A DNA stretch of 64,000 nt from Megalonaias nervosa (Eukaryota > Mollusca > Bivalvia > Unionida > Unionidae): positions 1-64,000 of the forward strand of contig JAECUM010004973.1 of assembly GCA_016617855.1 (NCBI GenBank), written 5' to 3'. The translations under genes were made by a program, and so were the position numbers. The notes beneath the pieces are model-generated. The model was not told the origin of the DNA, searched no databases, and was given only the letters and a program-made list of their open reading frames with translations. Of the stretch, positions 11,557-24,368 are shown one piece after another; position 1 is the stretch's first letter; the number at the start of each line of letters is the position of its first letter.

Positions 11557-12271
11557 TGTTACGTGTAGGATCGTACTAAAGTAACAAAAGAAAAGAGTGA
11601 AGTCGACAAGCTTTGTAAATTTAAGAAAATAATTTATTTCCGTAGAAAACAAGGTAAAAATATGAAATAGGACATACGCTTTGTGAATATAATCCAAAAA
11701 TTAATCCTAGAATTCAAAAATATAAGTCCTATCACTAAAAGTTCTAATTGCATCCAAGTTCGAAACTCGATGAAGTTCCAATATGGAAGGCGATGACGTC
11801 CTCTATAACCAGTTTGTGTTGATGTGTCAACAATTCCTTGTTGAGTCACCAAGAATATAATTCCGGCATTTGAATTCCGAATAATTTAGTGAATGTCTTT
11901 GTCCAAGAACTTCGTTGAAGAAGAGTATTTTCCAGGGTGAATAAATTATTTTAAATACGAAAATCAACTCAGATGGCAACAACAAGACAACTACCTTGAG
12001 CCCGAAGGTATATTTTTACGACTGATCAAATCCACTAGAAAATGTCTGTTTTAACCCGCGATTTTAGATCACATGATGGTTCACGTGGTCACTTAACTTG
12101 AACAGCGCAGTAAAACAAAATGCCAATTTGCACGTAGGCTAGAATAGCCCTATCTAAGAATCAGATTTCCACACTGGAAATAAATTTAAAAATAGAACTG
12201 TTTACTACAGACTAACACGTGGGTTGAACATGACCTTGGTAATGGCCAATCATTTTCATTCAATGTTTACA
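11557..12271 (-). mobile_element. LTR-like interspersed repeat, copy II (inverted)
   Basis: A 715-bp inverted match to the repeat at 2429-3177. In element orientation it starts TGTAAACATTG and ends CACGTAACA. It lies in the intron between exons 10889 and 14598. Flanks (GACTAT and AAATC) show no duplication. Confidence 0.55.
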
Positions 12272-13620
12272 AAATCGGAACCAAGGTCAATAACTAGGTC
12301 GGCTAAATATAGCAATCGAACTGCGTTGTTATCAGGTCAAAACAGAAAGCTGAACCTTCCGAAAAAAGATGTCAAATCCAGTGAATAAAGTTATCATTAC
12401 AATAACGTAATGAATAAAACTAAAATAAAAGAGAATTTAAAACTCACACACAAGCAATTAAATTACATATACGTAACACAATAGACCTTTTCTGTAGACA
12501 GGGCTTACATAGTTATCTCCTCCTCGCCGATAGGTGTCATCAATTGCGTCGACCATTAAGGTGCTGATTAAGCCTGGCTACCAAGCATGCAGACTTTGTA
12601 AGTTTGACTATTTATGATAACAGATCTATTAACCATACACAATTATTTCAAATTACTTAATAATTCATCTCATGAAACTAACACAAGTAATACGATGCGA
12701 GTGTCATGTAAAAGCAGATTTATTATAAGACGATTTGTTTGTTATCCTGTGCAGATCTTTAAGAGAAGGAACTTTAGCAAACAACACAATTTTCAAAGGA
12801 TTGTTTAGGTTCACGTTAGCAGTCCCGATGATAATAATTCATTCAATATGATTGTTGAATATTTTAACATGCCAGCCGTTACAAGGGTACATCACTGATA
12901 AAAAGGTATAGAAGAAGTGAAATTGCCCATTTAGAGATCACCTGGTTTGTGATTATTAATAGTTTACCTGTGTACCTAAATCTTTAGGATTAATACAATC
13001 TCCTTCGTGGTCAAAATGCATTCTTGCGTTACCAATAGTACCTTCTGTGCTCAGTCAGAAACAAACCTTCCGCAATTAAATCCAGTTTAAATACATCCGG
13101 AAAGCCAGGACCTTTCAAGGTAACCCATTTATCGACATATCTTGTCAGCCAACCCCCTTATTGATCGAAATGAAGTTAATATTGATAAAATAATTTAGAA
13201 ATAGCAATGAGTCTTTCAGATAACACAACCAAGAGGTATTCTGTTCTTTAACTACCCGCTTATTAGTGTATTACTCGAACGTTTTACTTGAAATTGCATA
13301 TTTCTTCATTTTAAAATTATTTTACAGACACTTTCAGCATTTCTTGTAATTGGAGCTTTGTAGTCTAATTGTAGACTATCAACAGGTATTTTTCCCTATA
13401 CAACACAATGTATGTATACACAGAAGTTAAAAACGCGAATTTACATAATGAACATTATTTAAGTACTTTACTTCCGTTATTATCATATATCTTTCTTTGT
13501 TCTGTTTCAAGCTAATAAAAGAAAAATATAAGTATTGTAATTGTATGTCAAAATCTTTATCCTGAAAATGATAAAAAGAATCTGTTTTTCATAACAGTTT
13601 TGTTTTCTGAAGTGTTTAAC
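12272..13620. other. Intron sequence, nothing recognised
   Basis: AT-rich intron of the EGF gene with only short ORFs and no EGF exon borders on either strand. Confidence 0.5.
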
Positions 13621-13740
13621 TCCGTTGTGGTCCAGTGGTTATTGTGCCGAACACGCGATCGGAAGATAAGGGCTTCAACTCGTACCATAGTATCAGTCCT
13701 GATTGGCTGCTGTAGTGTGTCACTAGGGCAAGGCACTTAA
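13621..13740 (+). mobile_element. tRNA-derived SINE fragment
   Basis: An A-box-like TGTGGTCCAGTGGTT and a decayed B-box-like GGCTTCAACTCGTACC, followed by CACTAGGGCAAGGCACTTAA, a SINE body block widespread in molluscs and other invertebrates. Confidence 0.6.
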
Positions 13741-14597
13741 TTATAACTGTTCATTCACAGTATGACCTACACGTGTTGCTTTGCTATAAAATATCACACA
13801 AACACCCTTTTATTCGGTCAATATTCTTTCAGTGTTTCTTCGGTGTAGAGTATTCATACAGCATTCATTTTGCCACCGTGTCTAGACGAATCGTTGGACT
13901 TTTAGAGTTCGGTGTAACTCAGTAGACCAAGGGTCTCATCTAATGACCCTTTCAGTAGCACACGACCTTGAAACTAATCGTTTATTAAATATAAATACAC
14001 GCAGACATTCACGCAGTGTCTAGTTCTTGTGTAGACAGGATAAAATATTTTAAAAATATTTGTGTTAATTTAATTTACACTACAGCAGTATAATTAAATC
14101 AACAGATTTTCTAGATTTTTGGAAGTTTGATAAGAATAGTATAAATGTCAAACGGGACCTTATAAAATGCAGGTGCTCAGTTTCATATTCATTGACAGTT
14201 TTACCACAAACAACGCTCGGTAAGAAAAATAACTACTTAGGAACCTTGTTAGATTGTTTGCTAATGCTTTTGCAGTAATACGTTTATAATGATGCAATCA
14301 AATTTGAAAGATGCTCCACTATTATGGAGAAAAAGCCATTACGATTTTTTAGGAGAGCATGTATATGGTAGGTATGTGTTTTCCACAGTATTCTGCACAA
14401 AAAAGGTTTTAAAATCATTTTTGTGTCTGAATTTCTGCAGACTGAAAAGTGACTACTATATTTTATCATACTTAGCACTATATTTGCTGCAAATTTGACA
14501 TTTTTGTAATTGATGGATTTGAATGAAATAAGAAATATTACTAGTGTAGGCTGCTCCACTGTAACGTGGGTCACTTTTTAAACTCAACTATACATAC

Positions 14598-14711
14598 CTA
14601 TCGTGCAGTTGGGGCCGACGTATCCAGGAGGACAGGTGCAGTTAAAGTAACCAACGTTATTGTGGCAAGTTCCACCATTGTAACACGTGTCAGTATCACA
14701 CTCGTTTATAT
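14598..14711 (-). CDS. cbEGF exon, subtype I (intact)
   Basis: A 114-nt exon with acceptor TTTGCAG and donor GTATGTA. The domain starts DINEC, has CYNGGTC between Cys2 and Cys3, C-H-N-N-V-G-Y-F-N-C between Cys3 and Cys4, and PPGYVGPNC at the end. It fits the calcium-binding EGF and Asp/Asn-hydroxylation patterns and has an O-fucose consensus (Cys2-x4-T-Cys3). N-C-T is a potential N-glycosylation sequon. This subtype (HNNVG or HDNVG core) is intact only here and at 60981-61094; elsewhere it survives as dead exons. Confidence 0.85.
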
Positions 14712-15309
14712 CTGCAAAGAAACACAACATTTCAGTTTAAATTTATTCTTCTCTCAAATCAATTTTTATTTCTGAATCAGAAAGTAAGTTTCCTCGTATA
14801 TATGAGCCTGTGGAATACTATATTTTGCTAAGGGTGAAAACTGAAAGTTTACGTGTCACAAATCAATCGGTACAACAGTTCATTAAACGGATTAAGAACC
14901 GAGTATAAATCGTTAGTAATGATATCAATGTAAATTACAAATATACTGAAATGTGGGTTATTATTGGTACACCAATATAACTTTTCCTTTACTACAAGTG
15001 AAAAGAGAATAAAAATTGAAATAAAATAAAAGTTATGGAATTAAATTAAGTCCCAGATCTGTGCAAACTGCTTTTCATGATCTACTGGTCATTACTTACA
15101 TAATATCTACTGCATTATTTCTTTTATTAGCAGGACAATGTTTCCGTTCTAATTTTTGCCGTTTTTGTCATGCATATTATATATATGTCGGGGTGTATGC
15201 AAATTGCTAACGATCATTACTGAAGTATACTACATTATTACTTTACCAGCGGGAAAAAATGTTCCATTTTAATGTCTTAATTTTTTTGTGGTTGTCATGC
15301 GCAGTAAAT

Positions 15310-15371
<62 letters not shown>

Positions 15372-17154
15372 CGAGACAGAGAGACTGTTGAGCAGAAGGG
15401 TCCTCAATATAATACACGAAGTAGATTAAGTTAAGAATTGTCACAGACTGCAGGAAAAACAATATAGTAAATTGGTAAAAGAAAATTGTAAGATAAGATG
15501 ATATTTTGGATCGAAAAGAAAGCTTTACCTTTTTGCTTAAAATCAGCAATAATTGAAGGTAATTTAAGCTCGTTAGTTGCGTTTTAGGATACTTGTTTGA
15601 TTTTTAGCAGACGAGTGCATGGTTCATCTATGCAGTTAGGAGACTGGATTATAAGTATTCTGATGAAACATGCCAGATTATCTTTAATTTTAGATGAAAA
15701 CTGATTATATTATATCTTATTCACATTCTTAAAGGTAACCATTTGAGGTTTTAAAATTACGTGTCACTGAATGTTCACAAATGTGAAAGAGGTCTAGCCA
15801 CATTCTTTTTGCAGGCGTTCATCGCCGCTCATGACACCGGAACAATAACCAAAACAGGTAATAGGAAACAATTAATAAACGGTAATTCTTGATTGTGGCT
15901 TCAAATAATGCATTATTGTTTTAATATGAACTAAGTTGAAGAAATTATACTGCATAAAAGCGTATTTGTTTTGCTATGACAGTGGTTTGAACTGTTGTTA
16001 CTAGATGTTTGTCATGTGTGGTGTATTCACGCATGTCATGTCCGCATTATACAGAAATATCATTTTGCATTCTTCTTTCTTTTAGATTAGAACCAATTAA
16101 TTAATCCTTTATTTTCTGTAGAGGTTGTCACATAGTATTGTTGGCACACCAAGTTGAAATGTGTGATCAGTCAGAATGTAGCTTACTCTCAACTTCATTA
16201 AAATTTGTAATTCAACTTAAGCTTGCAATTCATCCGCATTCATCGTCATATCAGTGTAGTAACACGCCAACGGGAAGTAATTGATAAATCATGATATCAG
16301 TATAGTAAGACGCCAACGGGAATGATTGATAAACAGTAACAACGAAAGTGTTCCTAAAATAAACCTCAGGTGTATTCCTACAATAACATGAAATAGATTA
16401 CTTAAAACGCCAACAAAACAAAGATCTGAGATCGGTTGTTTAAATACGAATATATCAGATTTGAACATCCATGACTTCCTAATTAATGTAGCAACATAAT
16501 TGTGAATAACTGGGTCTAGTCTTTTTGTAAAATTCAAGACTAATAAACGAGTAAGATTCGCTGTACATATTTTCTGATGCTAAGAATTAATAATGTATGT
16601 TTGGCAGGAGTGGAATTTTCTAAAACCTGATTTGGTCTGAGATAGCAAATTAATTTATGATAGAAAGAACTAAACAAGGGTATTGACATGTGATTCGAGT
16701 ACGGTTGACAATATCGTCAGTTGAGCATATTTATATTGGACTGGAAATGATCCAGTTTGTATAGAATAGTTCATGGAGGACGTAATGCTGTGATGGAAGT
16801 TGTATACTCCAAATCGTAAATAACTGTACCCTGATTCCATCTAGAGTGGTATTTTTTATGATCAGTTCATCTAAAAGATAAGAGAATATCTGAAGTTTAA
16901 AGTTGTGATCCTATGTTAATATGAGGACTCATTTTTGTGGTCTTTATTACATGGTCTTTATTACAGCATAATTAGGAGTGATACCGCGACTAACGTACTA
17001 TGAAGCAAAATAATTAAAGAATTCATTTGTAAAAAAAAAAATCCTTCTTCTTTGCTATCTGTAATTTTTGAAGCGTTTGCTTTTAAAAGGTAGAGTTTAG
17101 CAAATTTAAATTCGAAGTCGGAACAATATTTCGGAAATATTTCCAAACCTCGGT
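14712..17154. other. Intron, mostly without features
   Basis: Holds the AT microsatellite and a ~50-bp duplication at about 16248-16338 (GTAAGACGCCAACGGGAA-type units). No exon borders are seen. Confidence 0.5.
15312..15368. repeat. (AT)n microsatellite
   Basis: About 28 uninterrupted AT units. Confidence 0.97.
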
Positions 17155-17660
17155 GGTAATATTGATACATTCGTCTAGTATGTTGCTGCAGTATTGATTC
17201 ATTGGCCTAGGATGTTGTTTCTATAATGGTACATTGGTCTAGGATGTTGTTTCTATAATGATACATCGGTCTGGGATGTTGTTGTTGTATTTATAGATTG
17301 GTCTATGATGCTGACGTAGAATTGATAAAGAACGTTGTAGTATTGATACATTAGTCTAGTATGTTGTTATTGTACTAATACATTTTTAGGGTGTTGTAGT
17401 ACTGATATATTGGTCTAGGATGTTGTATTGATACATTAGTCTAGGAAGTTGTTATACTGATATATTGATGTAGGGTGTTGTTGTACTGTTACATTTGTCT
17501 GGGTGTTGATTTTCTACTGATTCGTTTGTCTGGATGTTAATATTTTACTGATACATTGGTACATTGGTCTGTTGTTGTATTTATACTAGGGTCTAGGTTG
17601 TTTTTCTTGCACTGACACATTGGTCTAGGTTGTGTTGTAATAGAGATACATTATTCAAGG
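17155..17660. repeat. ~37-bp degenerate minisatellite
   Basis: About 13 imperfect copies of a unit with ACATTGGTCTAGGATGTTGT and variable spacers. Confidence 0.85.
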
Positions 17661-18020
17661 ATTTTGTTGCAGAATTCTTTCTTTGATCTTCGAATAAGAC
17701 TAGTTTCAGTACTGAATATTTTGTATACCACGTGACTAGTTAGTATAATTATGCATTGTTCAATTTGTTTATCTAGGTCACCAACACAGACTAATGGATG
17801 CTCCACCACCACTCCCCATCGTAGGATGCAAATATATATCAGAATCCAGGAAGGTTAATTTTGTCGTCTTAGGAAAGTTGATATTTAGGAGTTAATTCCC
17901 TTGCGAAACATCGTCTGCTGCTATGTTAAAACCACTATCGGAGGAACAAAACGAAGGTCTATTCTAAAGATGGCTACAGGAAATACTGCCAACTGAAAGA
18001 GTGACATTAGTGAAATACAT

Positions 18021-18320
18021 GCTATGGAGACGCAGCGTTCCTTCTTCATCGCGGTATATGAGATGCTTTGTACCATCTTCATCGTGGTAAACTAGGTTCT
18101 GCGTTCCTTCTTCATAGCCATAAATGAGATGCTTGGTTCCTTCTACATCGCGCTAAATGATATGTTGCGTTCCTTCTTCATTGCGGTAAACGAGATTCTG
18201 CGTTCCTTCTTCATTGCGGTAAACGAGATTCTGCGTTCCTTCTTCATTGCGATAAATTAGACGCTTGATTCCTTCTACATCGCGGCAAATGAGATCTTGC
18301 GTTCCTTCTGTATTGCGGTA
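18021..18320. repeat. 33-bp minisatellite, near-open 11-residue repeat
   Basis: Nine copies with a 33-bp period (GCGTTCCTTCTTCATTGCGG core). In one minus-strand frame the copies read as an 11-residue unit of the type N-L-V-Y-R-N-E-E-G-T-Q with a single TAG. No start codon or splice context supports translation. Confidence 0.85.
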
Positions 18321-19791
18321 AGGAAAACGAACGCACAGCCGTACGAACCATATTCGTTTAGATTGGTCAATGTAATGCTTATGTCCATTAATATGCTGAT
18401 GGTTTGTTTTGTTTCGAATTATTTTAATTTTGAATGATGTAGCATATTATTAAATTTTAAAAATTATAATATATAATAGAATATTTATTTATGATATGAA
18501 TGTTTATAATACAACAATCAAATGTTTGCGTAGCATTTCTTCTTCTCAGAATTAATTTACAGTTACACTAAAGTGAGGTAAAACATGGCAGCAGTTATAG
18601 ACTACAGTCTTTCTATAGAGTTTAGAGGATAAACAAATTATATTTGCCAAATCATTCCGTTAATAGACTAATTATGAAAGTTAAGAAACAGCTATTAGCA
18701 AACTGCTGTGTTGGTTAGAGAAGTATTGTTAGATAATGCTAGCTGATTGAAAATAAAGAAACCAATTATTATTATTATTATTATTACTATAGGACATATG
18801 TAACATTTGTAATTATTATGTTTCAGTTGCCATGACAGAGAGGAATTATGGGGAAGAATACTCCGAGAAGTTTGCCAAATGCAGTTTGGTGAAGGAACGA
18901 CATTTTGGCATTAAGAAGCTGAGATGAACATTACAAGCTAAGATGAAGTAGAATTTAATAATAAAAGATGTGGATGGAATGCAATATCTTTTATATCGTT
19001 TGTACCGGCAGAGAGACACAAGGACAATAAACGATCCCATAGATGAAAGGCCCTATAATCCCTGGATACATTCTGTGCCAGAAACTCCAGAAAGATAGCA
19101 TGTTAACCTACTTCTGTTTTAAATCAGACAAGACCCCTATCAATGTGTTGCAAATAAGTTTTTCTTCCGGGGTGATCATATCCAGTTGTACATTTAATAT
19201 TCATGGATAACGGTATCTTTCCACACTTACACACCAGGCATTTAGTTATTCCTGTTCTCCGCTTGATGTATCTGTCTACCACAAACATTCTTTCTTCAAG
19301 AGACTTTTTTATGATAAAATTAAAGCAAATGTTGTACTCACCATGTAGTTTTTTTCCAATTTGAAACAAAGACTTATTTAGCTCTTGTATTTGCAGAAAG
19401 AAAACTTTTAAGTTAGTTTTGAAGAAATCGCATGAAAATGTATGACGTATAGTTGGTCCTTCTTAGAAAGTCATAATAAAAAATGCAGACATACTGAAAG
19501 GTTATTCTGTGAACAATAAATAGGTCATTATACAGTGAACTTTACAATATACGTCATCTCATCTAATACAGGTTTTTCAACATAAAATTAACTCGTACAA
19601 TAAAAATCATTGTTATATAGGCCACTGCATAACACAACTTAATCTATGTTTCGACCAATATATGCCCCCCTCCCCCCCCAATCCATGCTTGTCATGCTCA
19701 TCGTTGCTTCTTAATCCAAAACAGTTTTGGGATTATTCTACCCCATAATTCATCCCTACCATAGCAAGCTGTAATATAATAATTACATGTA

Positions 19792-19794
<3 letters not shown>
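18321..19794. other. Intron, no recognised genes
   Basis: Contains a TTA run at 18766-18786 and two unrecognised minus-strand ORFs (18846-19040 and 19124-19369). The latter has C-x2-C-x-C and lysine-rich stretches but matches no family I can name. Confidence 0.4.

Positions 19795-19832
<38 letters not shown>
19795..19832. repeat. (TAA)n microsatellite
   Basis: About 12 TAA units. Confidence 0.95.
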
Positions 19833-19945
19833 TTATTATTATTTACTTATGGTTTCTATCGTTATTAATCGTACATCTGTGCAACTATTACTCCCACAGT
19901 GAGAATGTATGAGATATTTAAAGACCATTCAAACGTTTAAATTAC

Positions 19946-20059
19946 CAGCGTTACAATTTTCTCCCGAGAAACCAGCTGAGCAGGTACAACTGTAGCCATT
20001 GACATCATCAACGCAAATTCCACCCTGTTGACATGGATCACTCGCACATTCATCAGTAT
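19946..20059 (-). CDS. cbEGF exon, subtype II (intact, divergent)
   Basis: A 114-nt phase 1-1 exon with acceptor CTCAACAG and donor GTAATT. The domain starts DTDECASDPC and ends AGFSGENC. C-V-D-D-V-N-G-Y-S-C matches the hydroxylation consensus and CASDPC matches the O-glucose consensus. The O-fucose position is Ile (CQQGGIC), so that site is absent. It is more divergent than the array exons and lies outside the 6.26 kb duplications. Confidence 0.88.
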
Positions 20060-20439
20060 CTGTTGAGATATAAAAAGACCCATAACTGCAACGTTTTTTA
20101 CGTTACTTATTTATCCGTGGGACAAATATAACACATTTTACTTTCAGGAACATACCGTGTGTTGTAGAACATCAAAACAATCTATGTGACCAAATATTAA
20201 AGAAACTGCAGTTAAGCAGACGGATGGTGGGACAAATACTTTGTCCAGATAAATCGCCAGAGAAAATGATATTTTACCGCGTCGTCAATGTAATGTGTCT
20301 AGCAAATGAACTATAAAACTTGTTGACGTAGTTAGACAATCAAATAAGGACACATTTCCTTAACATTCCTCCATTCATTTATTATCATTCAATCAGGTAA
20401 TTGTTATATGCCAGGTAATTGAATAGAACACTAACTTAC

Positions 20440-20553
20440 CAGTCTCACAATTCCGTCCCGAGAAACCAGCAACGCAGGTACAGTCGTAGCCATTGACTTC
20501 GTCAATACACGATCCCCCATGCTGACATGGAGAACTCGCACAGTCATCTATAT
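20440..20553 (-). CDS. cbEGF exon A of decayed copy 0 (intact)
   Basis: A 114-nt exon with donor GTAAGT. The domain starts [10 protein letters not shown], has CQHGGSC and [10 protein letters not shown], and ends [10 protein letters not shown]. It matches calcium-binding, hydroxylation, O-glucose, O-fucose and O-GlcNAc consensus positions. It differs from the array A exons at a few residues (IDE for ADQ, D for H), marking it as an older copy. Confidence 0.9.
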
Positions 20554-20970
20554 CTGTTCAAAGATATTTGACTTGTATTGATGACTCATACATATAGTAG
20601 CAAACTGATATTTGTTTTATTCTTTCTAAATTAGTCCTATTCCATAGTCAAACAAATATTAATATTATTGCAATATGAATTTCAGGTGAATATATTTGTT
20701 TTCATTGTTTTCTATTAATTTTTAAGAAACGCTATGGTTGGGATGCTTCTGTCATCATGCCACAGTCGAAAAGAACTGTAAAAAATTGAATATAGATTTA
20801 ATATTTCAAAGATGTTGTTAAAATTTCGAAACGATAAATGTTGAGAGTGCTGTGAAATTTATATGTATATTTTGTTGTTGGTGTTTTCTTGTAATACACC
20901 GGGTCAATCGTTTTCCGAAGTTCCTGAGAAACATGGTGCCAAATGTAAAATATGCTTATGAAGCCATGTA

Positions 20971-21084
20971 TCAAATAAACAGGTGGATGTCCTATATTCA
21001 GGGGAGCAGGTGCAGCTAATGCAACCTACTTTATCATGACAAGTTCCTCTGTTGTCTCAAGGCCACTGTCGTAGTTATTGTTAT
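20971..21084 (-). pseudogene. Dead subtype-I EGF exon (A' of copy 0)
   Basis: An acceptor-like CAATCAG is followed by a sequence aligned to the HDNVG-type exon at 60981, but cysteines are lost and a TAG stop follows CATGATAAAG. It matches the equivalent dead exon in each array unit. Confidence 0.7.
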
Positions 21085-21479
21085 CTGATTGGAAATGGAA
21101 CACTGGGTAAAATGAAATTATGTTGATTCATATTGCTATGAAATTATGGACCACAAACTAGTGATATCATATGCATACCGCTCGGCCCTTCGTCACAGTT
21201 ATGTCACCTGTTCAGTAGTTTCATGAATGATTATGGCCGGGAAATAATATAGCAGTTGATTGTCCTGCATGCTTCTGTGTGGGAGTAAAATTTCGCGAGT
21301 TTTGATTGGAGTGTATGTTCCATGATTTCTAATTCTATTTTATCTTATATCATTTTCTTTTCTAATGTAAAATTATTAGCATCAGATGATCGTACTTGAA
21401 TTGGTATACTGGTCAGATTATAAAAAAAATAATATACACATTATATCAAAATTATTTCAGTTGGATCAAAGATAATTAG

Positions 21480-22890
21480 GGAATAATAACATCTACTAAA
21501 GATGCCTGCATTTTCACAACCTTACTGTATAAATGGGGCCAACAAAGTTGTCACGGAATTGTATAAATCTCTCACTTTATTAAATACATGTACTCCGGTT
21601 TCGTTTTTTTGTGTACAACGATGCCCGAGGGTGATTTTTGTATATTGTACATTATTTCCAAACAGTGAGTTCGGTTCATCCTATGCTGCACGTGCGAAGT
21701 GCTTTCGATAGGAAAAACCGAATTTCAAAAACAATATAGGCTACATCGTCTGTGTATAAATGCCTCACCCTAAAGTGATATCTTCACATTACGGAAAGTC
21801 TTGTCAGTAAGCAGTCTACTTAGGGACTTGCACATCTTCAGCTGTAGAGGTATGTAATTTATAAATCCCTTATGTATATTATTTCTCTTGTATATTGTAA
21901 GTTATAGCTATTTTTGGTATTACCACGTTCATTTTTGTATGTTTTCAATGTAGCTTTGGCTTGCGTAGCATAACGCAATTATTTTTCTACTCTTGTTTGT
22001 GACTTAGCAAGAGATATTATATTAGCAATATAAAGTTGCATTTTATTAAGAAACGTTCAGTACCATAGGAATCTCAGCGGACACAGGTTCACTTTTGAAC
22101 CTGTTTATTGTTCTGTAATATTGTTCCGATAATGTAATTTACATAACTTACCGTATATAACGTCATTACGTTTATATCTTATATGCCTGTGTCATGAATA
22201 GTACACGGTATTAGTTGTATTTTCAGCTGACCAGAGTGATCAGAGGGATCGTGGTCGACGTGGTACCAGCTACAGAGCTAACCACAGAAGGAATTGAAAG
22301 GTGGTCGGTGACTACCTGTAATGATACTTACTTGACTGACCAGTGTGACTGGCAGCCAAGTGTAATTTTGACGGAGTGTTTTGTGTTACTTCATGTATGC
22401 AATCTTTTAGCCGTGGGCTAAAATTTTGGGTTTTGTCATATCCATTGTTTTGGGAGTGTATAAGATATTTTTGTATATCTCTCCAATCAATTCACCACAT
22501 TTTACTATTTGAGTGAAACAATATCATTTTTGACTAGTACTTCATTTTTTACTATGAGTAAAACACCCGTTATTTTCATCGTGTGGAATTGCTGTGATTT
22601 GTTCACCTCTGTCCTTGTACTATGTAAAGTCATTCATTTGTATTTATATTTGTTGCATTTTTAGGTTTCGTGCGTATTATGTTTGTCCAATATTTAGACC
22701 CATACACGCACGTATCATATTTATTTTCTTATTTAAATCATACATCAATAAACATTATATTTGTATTACCATCAACAGTGTTCTATTTTTAAGTCCCAAA
22801 TCCCAACTCGGTTATCGTGCTACAAAAGTGTTATATAATCTAATCTCAAAGTGTGAAACAACATAGGGTTCAATTGCAATTTGCAAGGAT
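21480..22890. repeat. ~1.4 kb insertion specific to copy 0
   Basis: Sequence corresponding to 28060-28100 of copy 1 is interrupted here by about 1.39 kb absent from all other units. About 30 bp of the host sequence (an AATAAT...CTACTAA block) occurs on both sides, at roughly 21470-21500 and 22888-22917, like a long target duplication. The insert has only short ORFs and no recognised protein. It could be a non-autonomous element or sequence lost elsewhere. Confidence 0.5.
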
Positions 22891-23014
22891 TGTTATAGAA
22901 TAATGGCAGCTACTAATGATTATTGTATTTCTATTACCTTAATGTACAACTGGGGCCATAAACGCAATACAGAAACTAATCTCATGATGTGAGACTATAT
23001 CGGTTGCAATTTAC

Positions 23015-23128
23015 CTGTCTCACAATTCGATCCATTGAAACCAGCAACACATGTACAGTGGTAGCGATTGATTTCATCAACACAAGATCCACCATGCTGA
23101 CATGGAGTACTCACACATTCGTCTATAT
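23015..23128 (-). CDS. cbEGF exon B of decayed copy 0 (intact)
   Basis: A 114-nt phase 1-1 exon. The domain starts [10 protein letters not shown], has CQHGGSC and [10 protein letters not shown], and ends [10 protein letters not shown]. Like every B exon it has N-G-S (an N-glycosylation sequon) where other subtype-II exons have the F-S-G O-GlcNAc site. Val replaces Ala after Cys1 compared with the array B exons. Confidence 0.9.
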
Positions 23129-23323
23129 CTGAGAATATATTTTCATATTCATGGATACACAAATACAAACGTTGATTGGTTTCACCGGAATTATATACAT
23201 TTTGCTATTTCCTAAAAACTCCTTTTACCATTTGAAAATGTTCTATGATATATTTAATTACTAAGTGTAAATGAAACTGAAAGTTACTGAACACGTGTAG
23301 CAAAAATAATCAACGTAATCATA

Positions 23324-23371
23324 ATAGGTACCTCCCTTATTGCGAGGGCCACGGACACATTCGTTGATATC
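23324..23371 (-). pseudogene. 5' fragment of a subtype-I EGF exon (B' of copy 0)
   Basis: After CCCATCAG the sequence reads D-I-N-E-C-V-R-G-P and then N-K-G-G, after which EGF similarity ends. Only the first third of the exon remains. The same fragment occurs in each array unit. Confidence 0.65.
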
Positions 23372-23639
23372 TGATGGGAAAACATAAAACTCATTATACT
23401 CATTTGCACGGATTTCTAATGAGGTGAAATCAGAATAGTTGCAAGAAAAATGCAGGGTCTATGTTGAGTGTAGGTTCGACGGCATGCTTATTTCAATCGT
23501 AGCTCTTATTCTGAGTTATTTGACAGCAAATCGTCATTAGTTTTCTGTACCGAAACAATGTAAAATGTTATTTTCGGTGGCACGTCTATGTCCAGAATCC
23601 ATTTTGAGTGAAATGTGTTGTGTTCGCCTTTCAAATACT

Positions 23640-23830
23640 TTAGATTTCTTCTGAATTGAACATGATATGCTTATCCTGAATTGAACATGATATGCTTATT
23701 CTTAAATGAACATGATATGCTTATCCTGAATTGAACATGATATGATTATCCTAAAATATGCTTAACCTGAATAACATCATTTACCTTGTAATGAACATGA
23801 TATGCTTATCCTGAAATTAACATGATATTA
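23640..23830. repeat. ~25-bp minisatellite
   Basis: About seven imperfect copies of a unit containing GAACATGATATGCTTATCC, in an intron of copy 0. Other units hold only a single copy at the equivalent place (near 28870), so it expanded locally. Confidence 0.75.
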
Positions 23831-24125
23831 CCTTGGAATGCATGACGATTTCTGGAGGAAGTTTTGTTAAAAAAGTAAATTCAGTAACGCAGAATCGAAA
23901 GCAGTCAAATAATTGTTCCCCTGATGTTACCTATCCCGTAAAAACTGGTGAAGAACAAACTAAAGAAAAGTAATCCGAAAGCTGAAAAATCTTTTGTCGC
24001 TTAGATCCAAGTCAAAAGCATTGGGTACCTAAATATAAATTTCAATTGTCATCGCTTCATTTGATAATCATGAAGCAGAGAGATGATTATTCTGCACTAA
24101 TATTAGAGGTGAAATTGCAATTTAC

Positions 24126-24226
24126 ATGTTTCACAATTATGTCCAAAGAACCCAAGAATGCAGGTACAATGGTATCTACACAAGATCCGCCATGTCGACA
24201 TGGTGTAACTGTGCAATCGTCTATAT
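24126..24226 (-). pseudogene. Broken cbEGF exon C of copy 0 (13-nt deletion)
   Basis: The acceptor and the start DIDDCTVTPC are preserved, but the exon is 101 nt instead of 114. A 13-nt deletion removes the D-E-V-N segment between Cys3 and Cys4 and shifts the frame. The last exon base before the GT donor is T instead of G. Inclusion would break the protein, so it must be skipped or the gene is not translated through it. Exon D is absent after it: the sequence jumps straight to the region that follows D in other units. Confidence 0.85.
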
Positions 24227-24368
24227 CTGTGCATGGTTGCAAGACAATGTAGGCCGTATGCTGGGTACATGTTCTGTGACGTTCGTATTCACCCGTAGCC
24301 TTTACTCTTGAGTTATTTCATCATAAATCGTGTTTCGTTTTTTGTGTACCAAAGCATTCGAACAATGT

